From: Torreya grandis
Taxonomy: Eukaryota; Streptophyta; Pinopsida; Cupressales; Taxaceae
Direction of reading: 5' to 3'
DNA: 64,000 nucleotides
NCBI GenBank assembly: GCA_037957365.1
Contig: JARHVA010002684.1
Location: 1,612,001 to 1,676,000 of the forward strand
This document shows, in pieces, positions 1 to 13,659 of this stretch (its first letter is position 1; every line of letters begins with the position of its first letter). The notes beneath the pieces are model-generated. The model ran no database searches and was not told where the DNA came from. It saw only the letters and a program-made list of their open reading frames with translations. Both the position numbers and the translations under genes were made by a program.

Positions 1-2535
1 GGTGGCTAGAGGTCTACAAGATAGTTTGGCCATTGGCCTAGTTGGCCTAGGTGGGCTTGTGAGGCCTTGTGAAGGGTCAAAGAGTGTTTGCAGGTTGATG
101 AAGCTTGTTTTTTCATGGAAGATGGTTAAGATTTTTTTTAAATCATGTTGATGAGATCTAAGTTTAGAGAAGGAGATAGAAATTCAAGAAAAGTCTTCAT
201 GTGTTTCAGAGGTGGCTTGAATGGTGCATTTTGAGCTTGAGAGGAAAGTTTCAACGTTCACTAGTTCATGTAGAATTTTCATGGGTACTTGTGCATTTTT
301 GGGGAGGTGTCATATGGACCTATGAAGTCATTCCAAGTATTTTGTAGTAGATTGAGGGACAAAGCTTTATGAACATTCATTAAGAATGTAAATTGGTTAA
401 AACACTCTATAAACCCTCATAATGGAGCGATTAGAAATATATTTCTAGAAAGGACCCATAATGGATTGTTTGACCAAGTTTGACTATTTTAAGGTATAAA
501 GGACTCCTCTAGGAATTTCTATGTGGTAGTGGTGTGTCAAGGAAGTGAGCAGAAGGTATATAAATATGCTTATTTCTAAATATTTTAGTGCTACAGGTAG
601 GGTTGATTGAGTCAACACATGAGAGTTTTTGGAGATTGAAGACCAAGAATTTTTATTGAATTCCATATAGTTATTTTTTTAAGAAATAATCACTGTGTCA
701 ATTATCTACATCAATTAAGTTGACTAGTCACTAATCTGCAGATGGTGAAAATAGTGAACAAATATCTAAGTAGAGTAAATATGTGCTTAGGGAAGTGTTC
801 AAAGTGAGTAAGGATGAATCCAATAGTTTGGGTTATTTTTTAATACCTATGAATTATTTTCCCTTGATTTATATGTGATTTTTATGACCATACATAGGAA
901 AGAAGGTGCCTTCAAGATGACTTGTCTGAGTAATGAGGATAGTAAAGAAGTATGTCTCATAGAATGATTTATATGCTTCATATATGACATTAGACCTCTA
1001 TATGTTTGTGATTGGAAATGATATAAGGTTTTTGGAGGATCACATTAATGCATTTTAAGATCAATAAAATGTCTACACAAGTGTTAGATGTCATGTTCAT
1101 CATGATTGGTTTTTGGAGCTTGTAGGCAGTCTAGAGTGGCCTATTTGGAGAGGCTAGTTTGAGCTATTATATGTAGATTTTGAGGTGAGTGAGAGATTGG
1201 TAATATTATATGATTTTAATATCTTAATTACATGGATTTTGTCTTTATAATTTGTCTCTATTTTTTTTGGATTAGTCAAAGATCTTTGAATGAGTTTCTG
1301 GTGTGCATGACTAGTTTGAGTAATCAATTTGTTTGAGTTGGTTTGGACCTATGTGAGCTATGTGAAGGTGAAAAATGGATTTTTATGTGTTTTTTATGTC
1401 ATGGAGGACCTATAAATATTATTTTTTTAGGTTCTTGTTTGATAAAATAAATAATATGCCTCAGTTATTCTTGGCAGTATTTTTTAGGTGTTTGTAGGAC
1501 TTGGAGTGAGAGAGAAAATGGCTTGGATGGAGTAGTGGTTTGGAGTTAAAGATGTTTTAAACCAATGTGATAGTGATAAAAAATATATTGGAGGTAGGTT
1601 TGATGTGTTTCATCTATTGGTGAATGATGAAGGTGGACCAAAGAGTCCAAGGAGCATCGTATTGATTTGTAGGCCTAATTCCTTTAGGTTTCTATTACAC
1701 CTAATTGAATTTTGGTTCTTAAGGGAAATGGAAAACCTATGGAGAGATTGTCCTATTCATGAAATGTGTATGATGATATTTTATAAAGGTAATACAATTA
1801 TGGAAAGCATTTTGGCTGACCAAGATGGGTTAGATGAAAGAGTGGTATATATATATATACTAGGTGTATTTGGCCTATTTGAAAATGGGAGTGTGGGTGT
1901 GAATCTAAGTGAAGGAAAGAGATTAGTCAAGGAATAGAGATGTGTAACTAAAGACCATGATAGGGTGTATAGGATCATTCATTTTTTTTGATCATATTCA
2001 TGAGTGAACAACTCATTAGACCTAATAGTCTAAAAGGGTGACTTAATTGAGTGAATGAGCTAGGAGTGCTTGCTTGGAGAAGAGAAGTAGATTGCAAGTG
2101 TATGAGATTCAAAAGGTCATCATAAAGTGTAGAAGACATCAGATCAGTGGTGGAATCAGTGCTAAGGTGGTTGAGTGGGTGCTTAATCACCTAGGGGGTT
2201 GTAGCCTCCTTGCTAGTTGGAGCTAGCTAAAGGTCTAGTAGGTTCTGGGATGCTCCTTAATCAGTTGATGCTAGTCTAAAGTCTCTTATTTGATCTATCC
2301 TTATAGGAAAATATTGCATTGTTTTATAGTCTTGGGAGTGGGTTCTCTCCCCCTAAAGGGTTTACCACATAAATGATGTGTTCATATGATGTATGCTCTT
2401 GTTCATGCTTTGGATGTATAAGCTTTCATGTTCATGTTTTTAGATCAAATTGATGTATGATGAATGAGTTTCAGATTTGAATAAGATTTTTTGACTACTA
2501 ATTCACCCCCTCCCCTTAGTAGCTAATTCTAAATA
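1..2535 (+). repeat. 5' LTR (3' part) of a Copia-type retrotransposon
   Basis: Positions 1 to about 1110 repeat nearly word for word at about 6310-7437 (shared landmarks: the GGCCATTGGCCTAG block at 29 and at 6337, and GGTTGATTGAGTCAACACA at 601 and 6908). The copy ends just before an initiator-Met primer-binding site at 2538, which identifies it as a 5' LTR. By comparison with the other LTR, about 400 bases of its start lie outside the window. This implies an LTR near 2.9 kb, long for Copia, so an insertion within 1110-2535 is possible; that part cannot be checked because the partner LTR is truncated. No gene lies here. The 110-codon ORF at 1605-1937 is judged fortuitous. Confidence 0.8.
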
Positions 2536-2537
2536 AT

Positions 2538-2551
2538 TGGTATCACAACAG
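2538..2551 (+). other. Primer-binding site (tRNA-iMet type)
   Basis: TGGTATCACAACAG differs at few positions from TGGTATCAGAGCAG, the standard plant Copia primer-binding site complementary to the 3' end of initiator tRNA-Met. It follows a pyrimidine-rich CACCCCCTCCCCTTAG stretch that often precedes this site in plant Copia elements. It fixes the right edge of the 5' LTR at about 2535. Confidence 0.75.
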
Positions 2552-5500
2552 GTCCTTCTTGAGGCTTCATCAGCTTGGAAGGTGATCTTATGGGTAGCTT
2601 GGTTATTGGTGTCTACCTAGTCAACTTATTGGTAGAGTTGTTAAAAATGGTGATGATCAATATGGTATCCTGGTTCTTCATGTTTTTTGAATTGTGAATT
2701 CAAGGGTTGATGAGATTTGATAAGAATATGGATGTCAAGAGTTGGCTTATTCTTCACTCAAGCCAAGGTGAGTTATTTGCTGTTATAGGTGGTTCATCAA
2801 GCTTGAAAGTTTGTCAAAGAAGGAATATGGAAATGAATAAGGACTATGTGGAAGCTAAGTCCAAAATTAGACCTAAATTAATATTCAAAAGTTGCATAGA
2901 GATGAGTTGATAGTTGGTTCTTAATGGTTAGGCCTAATTGTGCAATTGAAGCCTAAAAGGGCTCTTCAGGTGAAGACTAATGACTTTGAGTATGGGTTTG
3001 AGGTCCTCATAAGGGATAATGGAGAATATTAGGCTTAAAGTTATTGTGAGACTATAAAAAAGTGTTTGGTGAGCTATTGATATTGTTAATAGTTGTATAA
3101 GGGTATCCTATTGGTGTTCTTCAAGGATAAGTAGTGCTATTGTGAAGATTAGAGTTGAAGTCTGCAATTGAAAGAGAAATTAATCAGCAAGAAAGACAAG
3201 CTATGCATTATGAAGAGGACCATTGGTGATTTAATTTATTATTTTTGATTAGGTCTATTCAAGAAATATTATCCTATGTGTACTGGGTCTCCATGAGATC
3301 TAATGGAGAAATATAGCCTAATGGTGCCTTGATAGTATATGCAAGTGATTTAAGGGATTTTAAGCATGATGAGATATATTAGAAGTTGTCATCAATATAT
3401 TTTGATAGAGTAAGTCATTGTTAAACACTTCATGGACCATCTTGGTTCATTAGTTGTTCATTGAAGTAAATAGGGGTACTTGGAATTAGGCCTCCTTGAG
3501 ACCTAGAGAAGATATGACAATCAATGAAGCTTACTAAGTGAAAGAGAATGTCTTATGGATATATATGCATGACGAAGGCTCAAATAAAATATAAGCAAAG
3601 TGTATTACAAGGTTTGATTCATTGAAGAGATCTAAAAATGTGCATTGGTGCAAGAAAAGCACCATGAAGATTGACTTTGAGACAAACTAGTATAACTTAC
3701 TGAGTTGAAAGGTGACCTTAGACCCTCAAGGTGATAGATCAGAGTATGTAACACTATTCTCAAGGTGATATGGCACCTGTAGATTCTCTAAGAGTAATTA
3801 GATTGATCTCAAATTTGAAAAACTAGTTCAAGAGGTGAAAGGTAGTGATCTTGAAGGTTTGATGAGTTCTAAGTTTTCATAATAGGGTCTTAACTGTGAG
3901 GGTAAGATTGATCCTTTGAGTCAATTTGAAGGGCTTTCATAAAGAGATAAATGGAATAAGAGGTTGGTCATGACCTTAGGGTATTATAGCATAAGATTTC
4001 TTATTGTTTTATCCTACTTGAAGAAAATATTGCTTATCAGATGACTGATAGAGAGCATGTATATACATGGAATTATATAACTATGTCTTTTCATGGAATA
4101 CTTTGAAGAATTATTAGCCATAATGGCTTATGGTGTCTAAAGGATAGATGGTTGATGAATTAAGGATCATATGGGAGATATTACTAATTGTCTTAGATGT
4201 TCATGTTAACCTGAGAAGATAGTTGGAAGGAAGAATAGTTTTAGAAGGTATGTTCAGGTCTCATGGTCCTAAAGTGTCATTTTGATAATTTTTAGATGCT
4301 TGGTATGGGTATTGATTTGAATAAGGATGAAGTAATAGATTATATGGGAACATGAAGAAGGTTGGAATTTATCATTCACAAGTGTTCTGAGTCCTTAATG
4401 AGCTTAGATGTGAGTTTTGTGGTCAAAAGTTAGAGTTGACCAATTTTGGCAGTGATTACTGCCTAGAAGGTGCTCAAGGTGATCTTATGGTGATTTATGA
4501 TGGATAGAAGGTTGGAAATAGATGATTCAAGTTGGGTTTGACATGTTAAATTAGGATAGGAGGCTTGGAGATATCCATGAGGTGTTCAGGTATGTGTTTG
4601 ACCATTTGGTCAAGGTGACTGTTGTAGGTTGTGACTTGTATGCACATATTGCTTGATTTTAAGGGTCACTTCAAGATTGAAGAGGTGTCATGATGTATTC
4701 TATGCTTAGAAAGGTTTGTACATGTGTTTAAGGTATGTTAAAAGTGGATTCATGTGTCAAATGTGTTTTAAAATATTTTTTTTGAATTTTATGTGCTCAT
4801 TGTTGACCCTATTTTGACCCAAAAAGGACAAAGTCAAAACCAAGCTGAAGGAAATCTATGTTCCCCATAGAGTGGGTGATTTAAATTTGATCCAAAAGTG
4901 TGGATAGGTGACCTACAAGTGTGGAAGTATTTTAAAGTTATGGTGTTGACCGGAGGTTGACTTCTGACTACTTGTTGCTTTGAAGACCTAATGATTTGGG
5001 CATGCTTAGAAAAGTGATCTATATTTGGAGTTGGAGGCTGGAAGATTCAAATCAATTTAATGGGACAAATGGGTAGCTGAAAATAGTTTTATAGTGGTTT
5101 GTAAGTAATTATAATTCTTTTTATTTAAGTTTTTTATCATTACGAGGCTTAATTCGCTTATAGGCTAAAGAAGGAAGTATGCTAAGATGAATGAGTTGAA
5201 GGATAATTTTTGGTATGCCTAAGGGGGAATGATAGTTGTATTAAAATATGGATTTTCAAGGCTTGGAGTGCTTAGGATATAAATTTATGAGGTTTGTAGT
5301 GGACAGATAGGGCTACTAGGAATCTTAGTGGGCCTAGTGAAGAAAATGAAGATTTTTGAGATAATTTTCAAAAAAAGGATGGCATGTTTGGTTATTTTTG
5401 AGCATTCTGGATTATTCTAAGTGAGTTATAGGTATTATGGTGTACTTGGAAAGACCCTACTATTATGTATGGTGCCTTGAGAATGATGGTAAGTGAGCCT

Positions 5501-5894
5501 GCATGGTGCTTTGTTACTCATGTTGTTGTTTGAGTTGATGGTAGCAGTTTTTGGAGATATTTTAGGTGTGCATTGGTTATGTAGACAAAGGGGGAGTCTT
5601 AAAGTGGATTAGAGTCTTAGGGGGAGCTATGGTTCTTTAAAAATTAATGATAGGTCCAAGGATATTAATAGCTTGCAAGCCAATATGAGGATTTTTCATG
5701 ATTAGCAAGTAGTTTGAAGGTGTTTAAGGAGTGATTTAGTTTAGAGATAATAGGGGGAGCATTCTTTAGTATATACAAAAGGTGATTCTTGTATAATGTT
5801 GGCTTTTAAAACATTTTAGATTCTCTTCTTCATCATTATGATCCCACTTTATCATTTTGGCAAAGGGGGAGAAGGATTTGGCATGTTGCCATCA
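2552..5894 (+). mobile_element. Internal region of Copia-type element, no pol recognised
   Basis: This is the stretch between primer-binding site and polypurine tract, about 3.3 kb, which is shorter than the 4 kb or more of an autonomous Copia polyprotein. I find no YVDD reverse transcriptase, integrase or CCHC motif, and every frame is closed by stops. A 67-codon ORF at 2707-2910 sits where gag would begin (it starts near MDVKSW), but the match is too weak to name. Runs of AGGGGGAG at about 5586, 5619, 5751 and 5864 repeat the polypurine theme near the 3' end. It is either a deleted derivative or a non-autonomous (LARD-like) member. Confidence 0.6.
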
Positions 5895-5896
5895 AT

Positions 5897-5911
5897 GAAA
5901 AAGGGGGAGAT
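5897..5911 (+). other. Polypurine tract of the Copia-type element
   Basis: GAAAAAGGGGGAGAT immediately precedes TATTGGGAAT, the decayed form of the usual TGTTGGGAAT LTR start. The tract would prime plus-strand DNA synthesis. The preceding words (a GCCATCAATGAAAAAGGGGGAG context) are typical of plant Copia 3' ends. Confidence 0.8.
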
Positions 5912-7437
5912 TATTGGGAATTTAATGTAAAGTGTTGTCATTTATGTCATTGAATCATTTTCATTGACAAAGTGGTCTGTGATGTTAGCAAAATGGAGTA
6001 TGGTGGCATAGTGTGCTTAGGTAACCTAGATGGATATAGTGTGCATGGGTAACCTAGATGGATATATTGGAGCATGATATGAAGATGGTTTACATGTTCC
6101 TAATTTTTTATATGCTTAAGGGTTGAATTCATGTGGCCTTCATAAGGTATGCAGGTCAGGTTATGCCTTGTAGGCTTGATTATGCATGGTTGCCTTTGGG
6201 GTTTTGAGCACTATGGATTGTGTGACATTATGAGGAGCTTATTATGCTAATAATATGCATGTTAGACATGTATAGGGTTTTAAGAAGTTAGATATATGGT
6301 TTTCAAGAGGTGGATAGTGGTCTACAAGATAGTTTGGCCATTGGCCTAGTTGGCCTAGGTGGGCTTGTGAGGCCTTGTGAAGGGTCAAAGAGTGTTTGTA
6401 GGTTGATGAAGCTTGTTTTTGCATTGAATATGGTTAGGAAATTTTTTTCAAGAATGTTGATGATATTTTAGATCATAGAAGGAGCTAAAAATTCAAGAAA
6501 AGTCTTCATGTGTTTCAGAGGTGGCTCGAATGGTGTATTTTGAGTTTGAGAGGAAAGTTTCAATGTTCACTAGTTCATGTAAAATTTGCATGGGTACTTG
6601 AGCCTTTTGGGAGGGTTCGAACATGGACCTAAGAAGCCTTTCCAATTATTTTTTATTAGATTGAGGGACAAATCTTTATGAACATTCGTTAAGAATGTAA
6701 ACTGGTTAAAAACCTCTATAAACCCTCATAATGGAGTGATTGGAAAGATATTGATAGAAAAGACCCATAATGGATTGGTTGACTAAGTTTGAATATTGGA
6801 AGGTATAGAGGACTCCTCTAGGCATTTACAGGTGGCAGTGGTGTGTTAAAGAAGTGAGTAGAAGGTACAAAAATATGCTTATTTCTAAAGATTTTAGTGC
6901 TACAAGTAGGGTTGATTGAGTCAACACATGAGAGTTATTATAAATTGAAGGCTAGGACTTGTTATTTAAGTCCATATAGTTATTTTAGCAAGAAATAGTC
7001 ACTATGTCAATTATCTAAGTCAATCAAGTGGACTAGTCATTAACTTGTAGATGGTGAAAACAATGAACAAATATCTAGGTAGAGTAAATATGTGCTTAGG
7101 GAAGTGTTTTAGGTGAGTAAGGATGAATCTAATAGTTTGGGGTATTTTTTTAAGACCTATGCATTATTTTCCCTTGATTGGTATGTGATTTTTATGACCA
7201 TGCATAGGCAAGAAGGTGCCTTCAAGATGACTTGTTTGAGTAATGAGGATAGTAAAGAAGTATGTCTCATAGAATGATCTATATGTTTCATATGACATTA
7301 GACCTCTATATGTTTGTGATTGGAAATGTTCTAAGGTTGTTGTAGGATCAAATTAATGCATTGGAAGATCAATAAAGTGTCTTCACAAGTGCTATATGTC
7401 ATGTTCATCATGACTAGTTTTTGGATCTTGGAGCTTG
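5912..7437 (+). repeat. 3' LTR (truncated) of the Copia-type element
   Basis: It begins at TATTGGGAAT right after the polypurine tract and matches window position 1 onward from about 6310. Similarity to the 5' LTR runs until the shared TCATGTTCATCATGA block (1092 and 7401) and stops at about 7437, where unrelated sequence begins. The missing 1.4 kb indicates a deletion or a later insertion at this junction. The terminal TG has become TA. Confidence 0.8.
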
Positions 7438-7719
7438 TCATCTTTTATACGTCTTTTCCTCACCTACTGCTATAATTTCATCCTCAATAGGTCAATTGAA
7501 GAGCTAAGAATGGAAGTTTCACTAAAAATTATTTTTATGTAGTGTCTTAGAGACCTTCATACATAAACCTTCAATCTGCAAATCTTCTTTCAAGCCTTCC
7601 TTTGAAATACTAATGTTTAGTACTGATATGTAGAGTTTCTCTTTGATCCATATGTGTGCGTTAGTTTCAAAGCTTTCAGAGGATAAAAAAATATTCAGGT
7701 GCATCACCAAAGGTAAATT

Positions 7720-8110
7720 AGGTTTCATTTTTAGTTTCTTATTCCCTTTTCACCCCAAAAATCAAAATAGGTTTAGTAATTGGTCATAATTCACATAATC
7801 AAAGGAGCTAACCTCATCAAAATCTAGAGGTCTGATCTAGATATAGTCTTCCCACAACCTTAGATCATTCCCATGTTAATCCAGGTATGAGTTAGACTTG
7901 AGCAATCTGATCTTTATTATGTGATATTTGGATAGCTAATAGTAGGAACATGGGTGTACTCCATTATATTTTAATCATGCATTCAATAATAAATTTTAAA
8001 TTTAATCTATAAGCCATATACAATGGTTGATTCAATTTAGGTACATAATGCAAAACTTGGAGATTACTATACACTCCAAAATTATGTACATGAATCCATT
8101 GTGTATTTCA
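7720..8110. repeat. Dispersed repeat, copy 1 (partner at 15820-16250)
   Basis: Shares an ordered series of words with 15820-16250: TTATTCC followed by a TTTTCACCCC block, AATCAAAGGAGCTAACC versus AATCAAGGGAGCTAACC, a CTAGAGGTCTGATCTA-like block, and a later CAAAATTATGTACA-like block. Similarity is moderate and interrupted. Family unknown; it could be part of an old LTR or leader. Confidence 0.45.
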
Positions 8111-8374
8111 ACCCATTTCACATATTAGTGGCAAGAAAGGGTAAATAGAGGTTTCAACATCCCTCAATATGTATTATTTATATTTTACAAGTGAAAATTT
8201 GAGTTGGGGTTTGACCACCCCAAATTTTATCCAATTGTTTAGCTAAAGAAACTTCTTCTCCAAGTGCTTCATGAAGAGACACTAATCCTCCAATGCTCCA
8301 AGGAAACATCATCACCAATCAAAGTCATAAAGAACAATATTGGTTTTACACATACAAATGTATTCCTTCCATAC

Positions 8375-8508
8375 TCTCATTTCAAATTCAAAAGTCAAAT
8401 TTTAAACTATTTTCAAAGTTTCAAAGTTCAAAACATTTTTAAATTTTCAAAAGTTCTAGCAATTTTCAAATTTCAAATCCAAATTTTCAAATTTTCATTT
8501 TCACAAGA
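8375..8508. repeat. TTTCAAA-rich low-complexity tract
   Basis: Degenerate head-to-tail runs of TTTCAAA/TTCAAATT. The reading frame across it (8264-8521) is almost all Phe, Lys, Gln, Ser and Ile, as expected when such a tract is translated, so I do not treat it as a gene. Similar tracts occur in non-coding parts of plant retrotransposons. Confidence 0.6.
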
Positions 8509-10165
8509 TCAAAGTAACTAATTCATGTGTTTTTAAGGGTTTAATAAATCATACAATGCATTGGATGATTGAAGTAATAGTTCAAAGACAAAGCATGTAT
8601 TAACACTAAGGTATAACTTTAATCTATCAATTTCTTTTTTATACTAGGGGAGATTTCATAACATTAATGTAGTAACAAATACTTGATCATGTCTGTTTTA
8701 CCTTTTTTAAATATAATTTACTTGTTCACTTAAAATTTTACTATATTTCCACTTCACCCTATTCTAAGCCCAAGAGAAGACTTATTCATCAGTAAACTAT
8801 CATCTGTCACATATAGAAATATTCTAATTGCTAAAAACACTATTATGCATATGCATGCCTTAACTCATATCCAAAACCCAACACTCCTTCATATGGGAAA
8901 ACAACACCTAATGGGGAGAATTATGGTATACATTATTGTTCATATGTAATGTTTTTGTCCTTATCCCACCAACAATCAAAATTTCAAATTAAACCATCCC
9001 ATAGGTTGGCTTCCATGTTTTTTAGGATTCCTAACATGTGGTCATTCCTTTTGAATTGCTATAAAGGCACACTTAAGTCAATTATTACTTCACTTGGAAA
9101 TTTCAATACAAAGCATTATTTACATAGTGCACAATGAGCCAAAGTTATCTATTCTTTCTAATTATTATTTTAAGCATCTTACATAGTCCTTAGCCAAGTC
9201 ATAAGTCTATTTTATTCAGTCCTAAAAAATCAAGATCAATTATTCAAGTAGATTCTAGATGCATTCATATAATCAAAGGAGTAAAAGTTCATAAATAAAT
9301 AAAAATGGGATAACTACATTGATCTTGATTTACCTCAGAGTATTGAATATGTAGGCAATATTTATTCATCATGGTGGTGATTTGGATTAACTTAGTGTAA
9401 CTACACTCATTATTTATCTAATCATAGGCCTTCTAATCATTGTAAGACCTATAGGGTTCTAACCTTCCAAAAATATATTTTTTGATCTTTTACACACTTT
9501 TGCATGTTAAAGTAGTGCATAAAGACTTAGTTCTAGTTGTTGCAAGTGATTTTTCCCTATTTTACAATTTAATGAAGAAGGAAAAAATCACCTAACAGGG
9601 TCAATTTTGAGGAGTGTTCTTGTCCTTGCACAACCTCAAATCTAGTTTTTAGGTATTTTGGGGTTATTCCTATTTTTATGTTTCTATCTTTTATTAGTTA
9701 ACATAGTCAATAAGATGAAAAAATATGACTGAGTTTATCTTTCACAAATATGACTGAGTTTATCTTTCATTTTCATAGTTAAACTTATTCAAAAATATTT
9801 CATTTCATCTATTTAAGTCATTTAATTTCAATATGTTGTTTAAAAGTGCATTTATAACACCCTACATTATTCTATTTGATTTATCAAAATCAAGGTTATT
9901 TCAATTATAAATTTAAATTTAGATAAAACAAAGGTCTTGTCTTGCATAAAGGTATTTTAAGCTCAATAGGAGATGTGCCAAGGAGGTGTTTGGGTCTTTC
10001 GAGTCCCTAACTAAGGATATATAGGTATTCTTATTTCCATTTGATGTCTTCATCCTAAAACATTTCAATCAAAGTACCACTTGAGCAAAGAGGAAGATTG
10101 ATGTGTCGATGAGTCCACCCATAGGTTAATATCTCTATCCATATTCTATTTAATTCATTTACATA

Positions 10166-10195
10166 GTGTGTGTGTGTGTGTGTATATATATATAT
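10166..10195. repeat. Compound (TG)n(TA)n microsatellite
   Basis: An uninterrupted alternating TG run passes directly into a TA run. Confidence 0.9.
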
Positions 10196-13100
10196 TGATT
10201 ATTGTCAATGTGGATGTGTGTTAATAATCTTTGATTACATTCTCCTTATACCGAATAAGATGGTATATATATTTGGTTACTTGGGCTTGTCATTATCACT
10301 TTAGATTTCATAAACCACCCATTGGTTGAGCATTTCACCCTTGAATTTCCTAGTAGTTTAGTATGTTACAACTATCTTTGATCTAGGTTACCCTTATTAG
10401 TTAGATCCTTGAATGTGGTCTCCTTATTATTTCTTTACTACACACCTTTGTTATCATTGTCACCATTTGAAACCTAGTGAGAGCCTTACATTTTATCATA
10501 GATATAGGATTTGGAACCCTTTCCTCTTAACATTTGAGTGTATATTACCCTCAAATACGTTATTAGATATTCTAGGTAATTAATCACTAATCCAAATATA
10601 TGCAGGATTTGTTGTTATGATCTTATTTTTATCCTAGTCTATTGAGAGAAAGAAGATTTTTATTGGTCATTTTGTCATACATACAAACTCTTTATTTTTA
10701 GATGAGTGAATTTTAGGATTCATACCTAATTTAAAAAAGAGGGTATGTAATGGGATTGTTTTAAATATTTAGGTCATGATTAACAAAAAATTCATATGTT
10801 GGGACATATTATAAGATTAAGAAGGTTCAAATTGGGTAGATTGAGACATAAGTAGGGCATTATATAGGATTATGAGTAAAAATTATGGCGTTCTATGAAA
10901 TTATGAAAGATAAATGGTGGTATTATATATCACTTTAAGGTACAGGTAGATCATATTGAGGCATGGAGTTTTTTCATGTAAATACTTTTTATTTTATAGA
11001 TTGTGGAATGGTGTGGAACAATGGTATTATGCAGGCACTTTGGGTCTATATTACATCTATAATAATTGATAATTCAACTTATGAACCTACTTCAAGGTTC
11101 CACTTTGACATAAAAATCTGATTGTAGAGTTCTAAAATATAATTATTATGATATTTAGAGTAGTAGTTTTTAGGATTTTTTATCACTCAAATTTTAACAC
11201 CCATCTATTAGTGGTCGAGGCATTCACACTCCACTCTTGGATTTGGCAATTGAATATACTTGGAGCATGATCACCCCATGGCATTCTTTAAACAAGTTCA
11301 ACAAGTGGCAGTTTGGTTTGTATACCATTAGGTGTATTGACTCCTTAGAAATTAAATTTCATGTTGTTCAAGGATATATATTATTTCATATTTATTTTAT
11401 TGAGAAGACATTTATTTATGCATGTTTCCTTGAAGGTTTTACATGGATAAAATGATATAGTCGAGGCATACTTGTCAACACCAAGTGTAGTTATCATAGG
11501 TACTATTGACTAATTTGATCCCTTGGTCAAATAAGCCAACCCACCTATATTGTTAGAACTTCCATAGGGTCTCTTAGGTTGAAAAATGTCCACCATGGTC
11601 ATAACTGAGGTCAAATAACCTGTTTTACTTTGGTCATATGTGTCATTTATCCTAATGTCATTTTATGCCACCTTTATGCTAGTTTAATGAATTATATAGT
11701 TTATTTATAAGGACAAGTGTGTCAAGGTGTAAGTGAACATGTCCCATATCAGGTATATTTTAGACAAAGTATTTTTGAAATTGATAATTATAGGTTCAAC
11801 ATATAAACAAGGAGTTTAACTACAAAACAAGCCATTTTCAATTAGTTGTGCAAATTCATAGTAGTCCTAACACATATGGATACTTCAGGGAGGTCTCTTC
11901 AAATCTCCACATTTCAATTCCAAGCTTAGGAAGCTTTGACAGTTCCAAAATTGAATAAAATTTATCCATCTATCTCATGACTCTCTTGAGCAGGTCAAAG
12001 AGGTCAACCAATTTTCTATTGGTATGGACAAGAGGGGCAGATTCAAGGTGAATGCATTTGGTGGATGTTATCACTCCTAATGATATCTCATTCCATAGTC
12101 TTGGTTTCCAAAATGGTGGTCCATATTTCATGAACATATGTTAAGACTACTAGTGCCTTGTAGTTGACTGCATATTCCCAATACCTTCAGTTTTATCATT
12201 TGTTCATATTGATATGATGTTTCAAAGTGGTGTGTGTGTTTTGGCAGTGCATGTTATTCATATTAATGTTATTTTCAAACTCATTTTACACATGTGGATA
12301 TGAAGATGCAAACATGATCATTCTCCTTGTATTGGAAGTGCAAATACAATAGTCTTTAGAGCAATGTTTATCAGTTGCAGTGTTCTATTCTTTGTCAGTG
12401 GTTTCATATCCAAGATCATGTACTTATGTTCAACATATCAAACCATGGAAGCTAGTTTATCCATGGAAGGTTTATATAGAGGGACTTCAAGGTTGATTAA
12501 GATAGGTTTCTCAAGACATGATTAAATATTTATCAACACTCCAATATGCAAAATCACCTACAATTATCTATAGGCATGTAAAAAGCATAACGGATTTATT
12601 CAAAACCTAAGACACAAGTCAGATTAAACTTCATGACTTGAATGAGTTTCTCTAGTCTATAGGGTTCATAGATTGTAGTAAAGACTCCCTAAAGTAATGT
12701 ATATAGGTTTAGGATTGAAACTTTGTTTAATGGGGATGATTAAATTGAATTATTTGAGAAAGGGATGATACCTACAAAGTGACATCTATTGGTTGAATAC
12801 CATGAGGTCTGTGTGAGACTAATGTTTTCATTTTTGTAGCCTAGGCCTAGATGTTACTCTTTAACATGAGAGGAAGTTACTAGGCCATAAAATATGAGAT
12901 TTGAGTGAATTCCAATTAAAAAAATATTCATTGAAAGTGCTCAGAGAGCTACACTACCTTTAAGACCAAAATGAACCTATAACTCATAATCAAGACTCAA
13001 AAGTGCATTGATATTAGTGAGTGAGAGCATGGTATGCAGACAATGATGAGTATATTAAAATGTGACATGGTCTTAGCAAACTCAAGTGAGATCAAGGGAA

Positions 13101-13636
13101 TAAAATAAAATGTTCAAACATGCATAAAAACCTATTGGAATACCATATTCCCTAAGGTGCACATCTATAGTTTGACAAAGTCTGAAGACTAGTCTACGCC
13201 AATGCAAGATACAAGTTTATTTGGTAGGCAATAAGGAAAGATAGATGGATCATATTTAATAAATTCTAAAAATGATATAATTTTTTTTTATTGATATTAT
13301 TATAGGTATAAAATAGGGTAAATATTTATCAAACTAGGTTTGAGACTTCACACTCAGTCAATTTAGATTTGACACACAGTCACAGGGTCTAGAAATCCAG
13401 TCTTGGGAATATGTAATGTTAAGGGGCCTAAACATGTTATAAATCTTTGAGACTTGATATATATGGTTAAAATGACCCAAAAAATCACTTTATGATCTAA
13501 TATTATTTAAATAAATAGAGGATATGCTCTCTATTCTATCATAGACCAAAGGTACTCCATGAACAACATGGTTTGCAGGTTTAAGATGTGAATGTTGAAA
13601 TAATGAGATGGAGAGTTTTAATGAATTTTTGGATGG

Positions 13637-13659
13637 TATATATATATATATATATATTA
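13637..13659. repeat. (TA)n microsatellite
   Basis: An alternating TA run of about eleven units in AT-rich surroundings. Confidence 0.85.

Noticed and set aside
1605..1937. 110-codon ORF on the plus strand
   Set aside because: Lies inside an LTR, has no recognised motif and no partner evidence for coding.
8264..8521. 85-codon Phe/Lys-rich ORF
   Set aside because: Low-complexity TTTCAAA tract; composition follows the DNA repeat.
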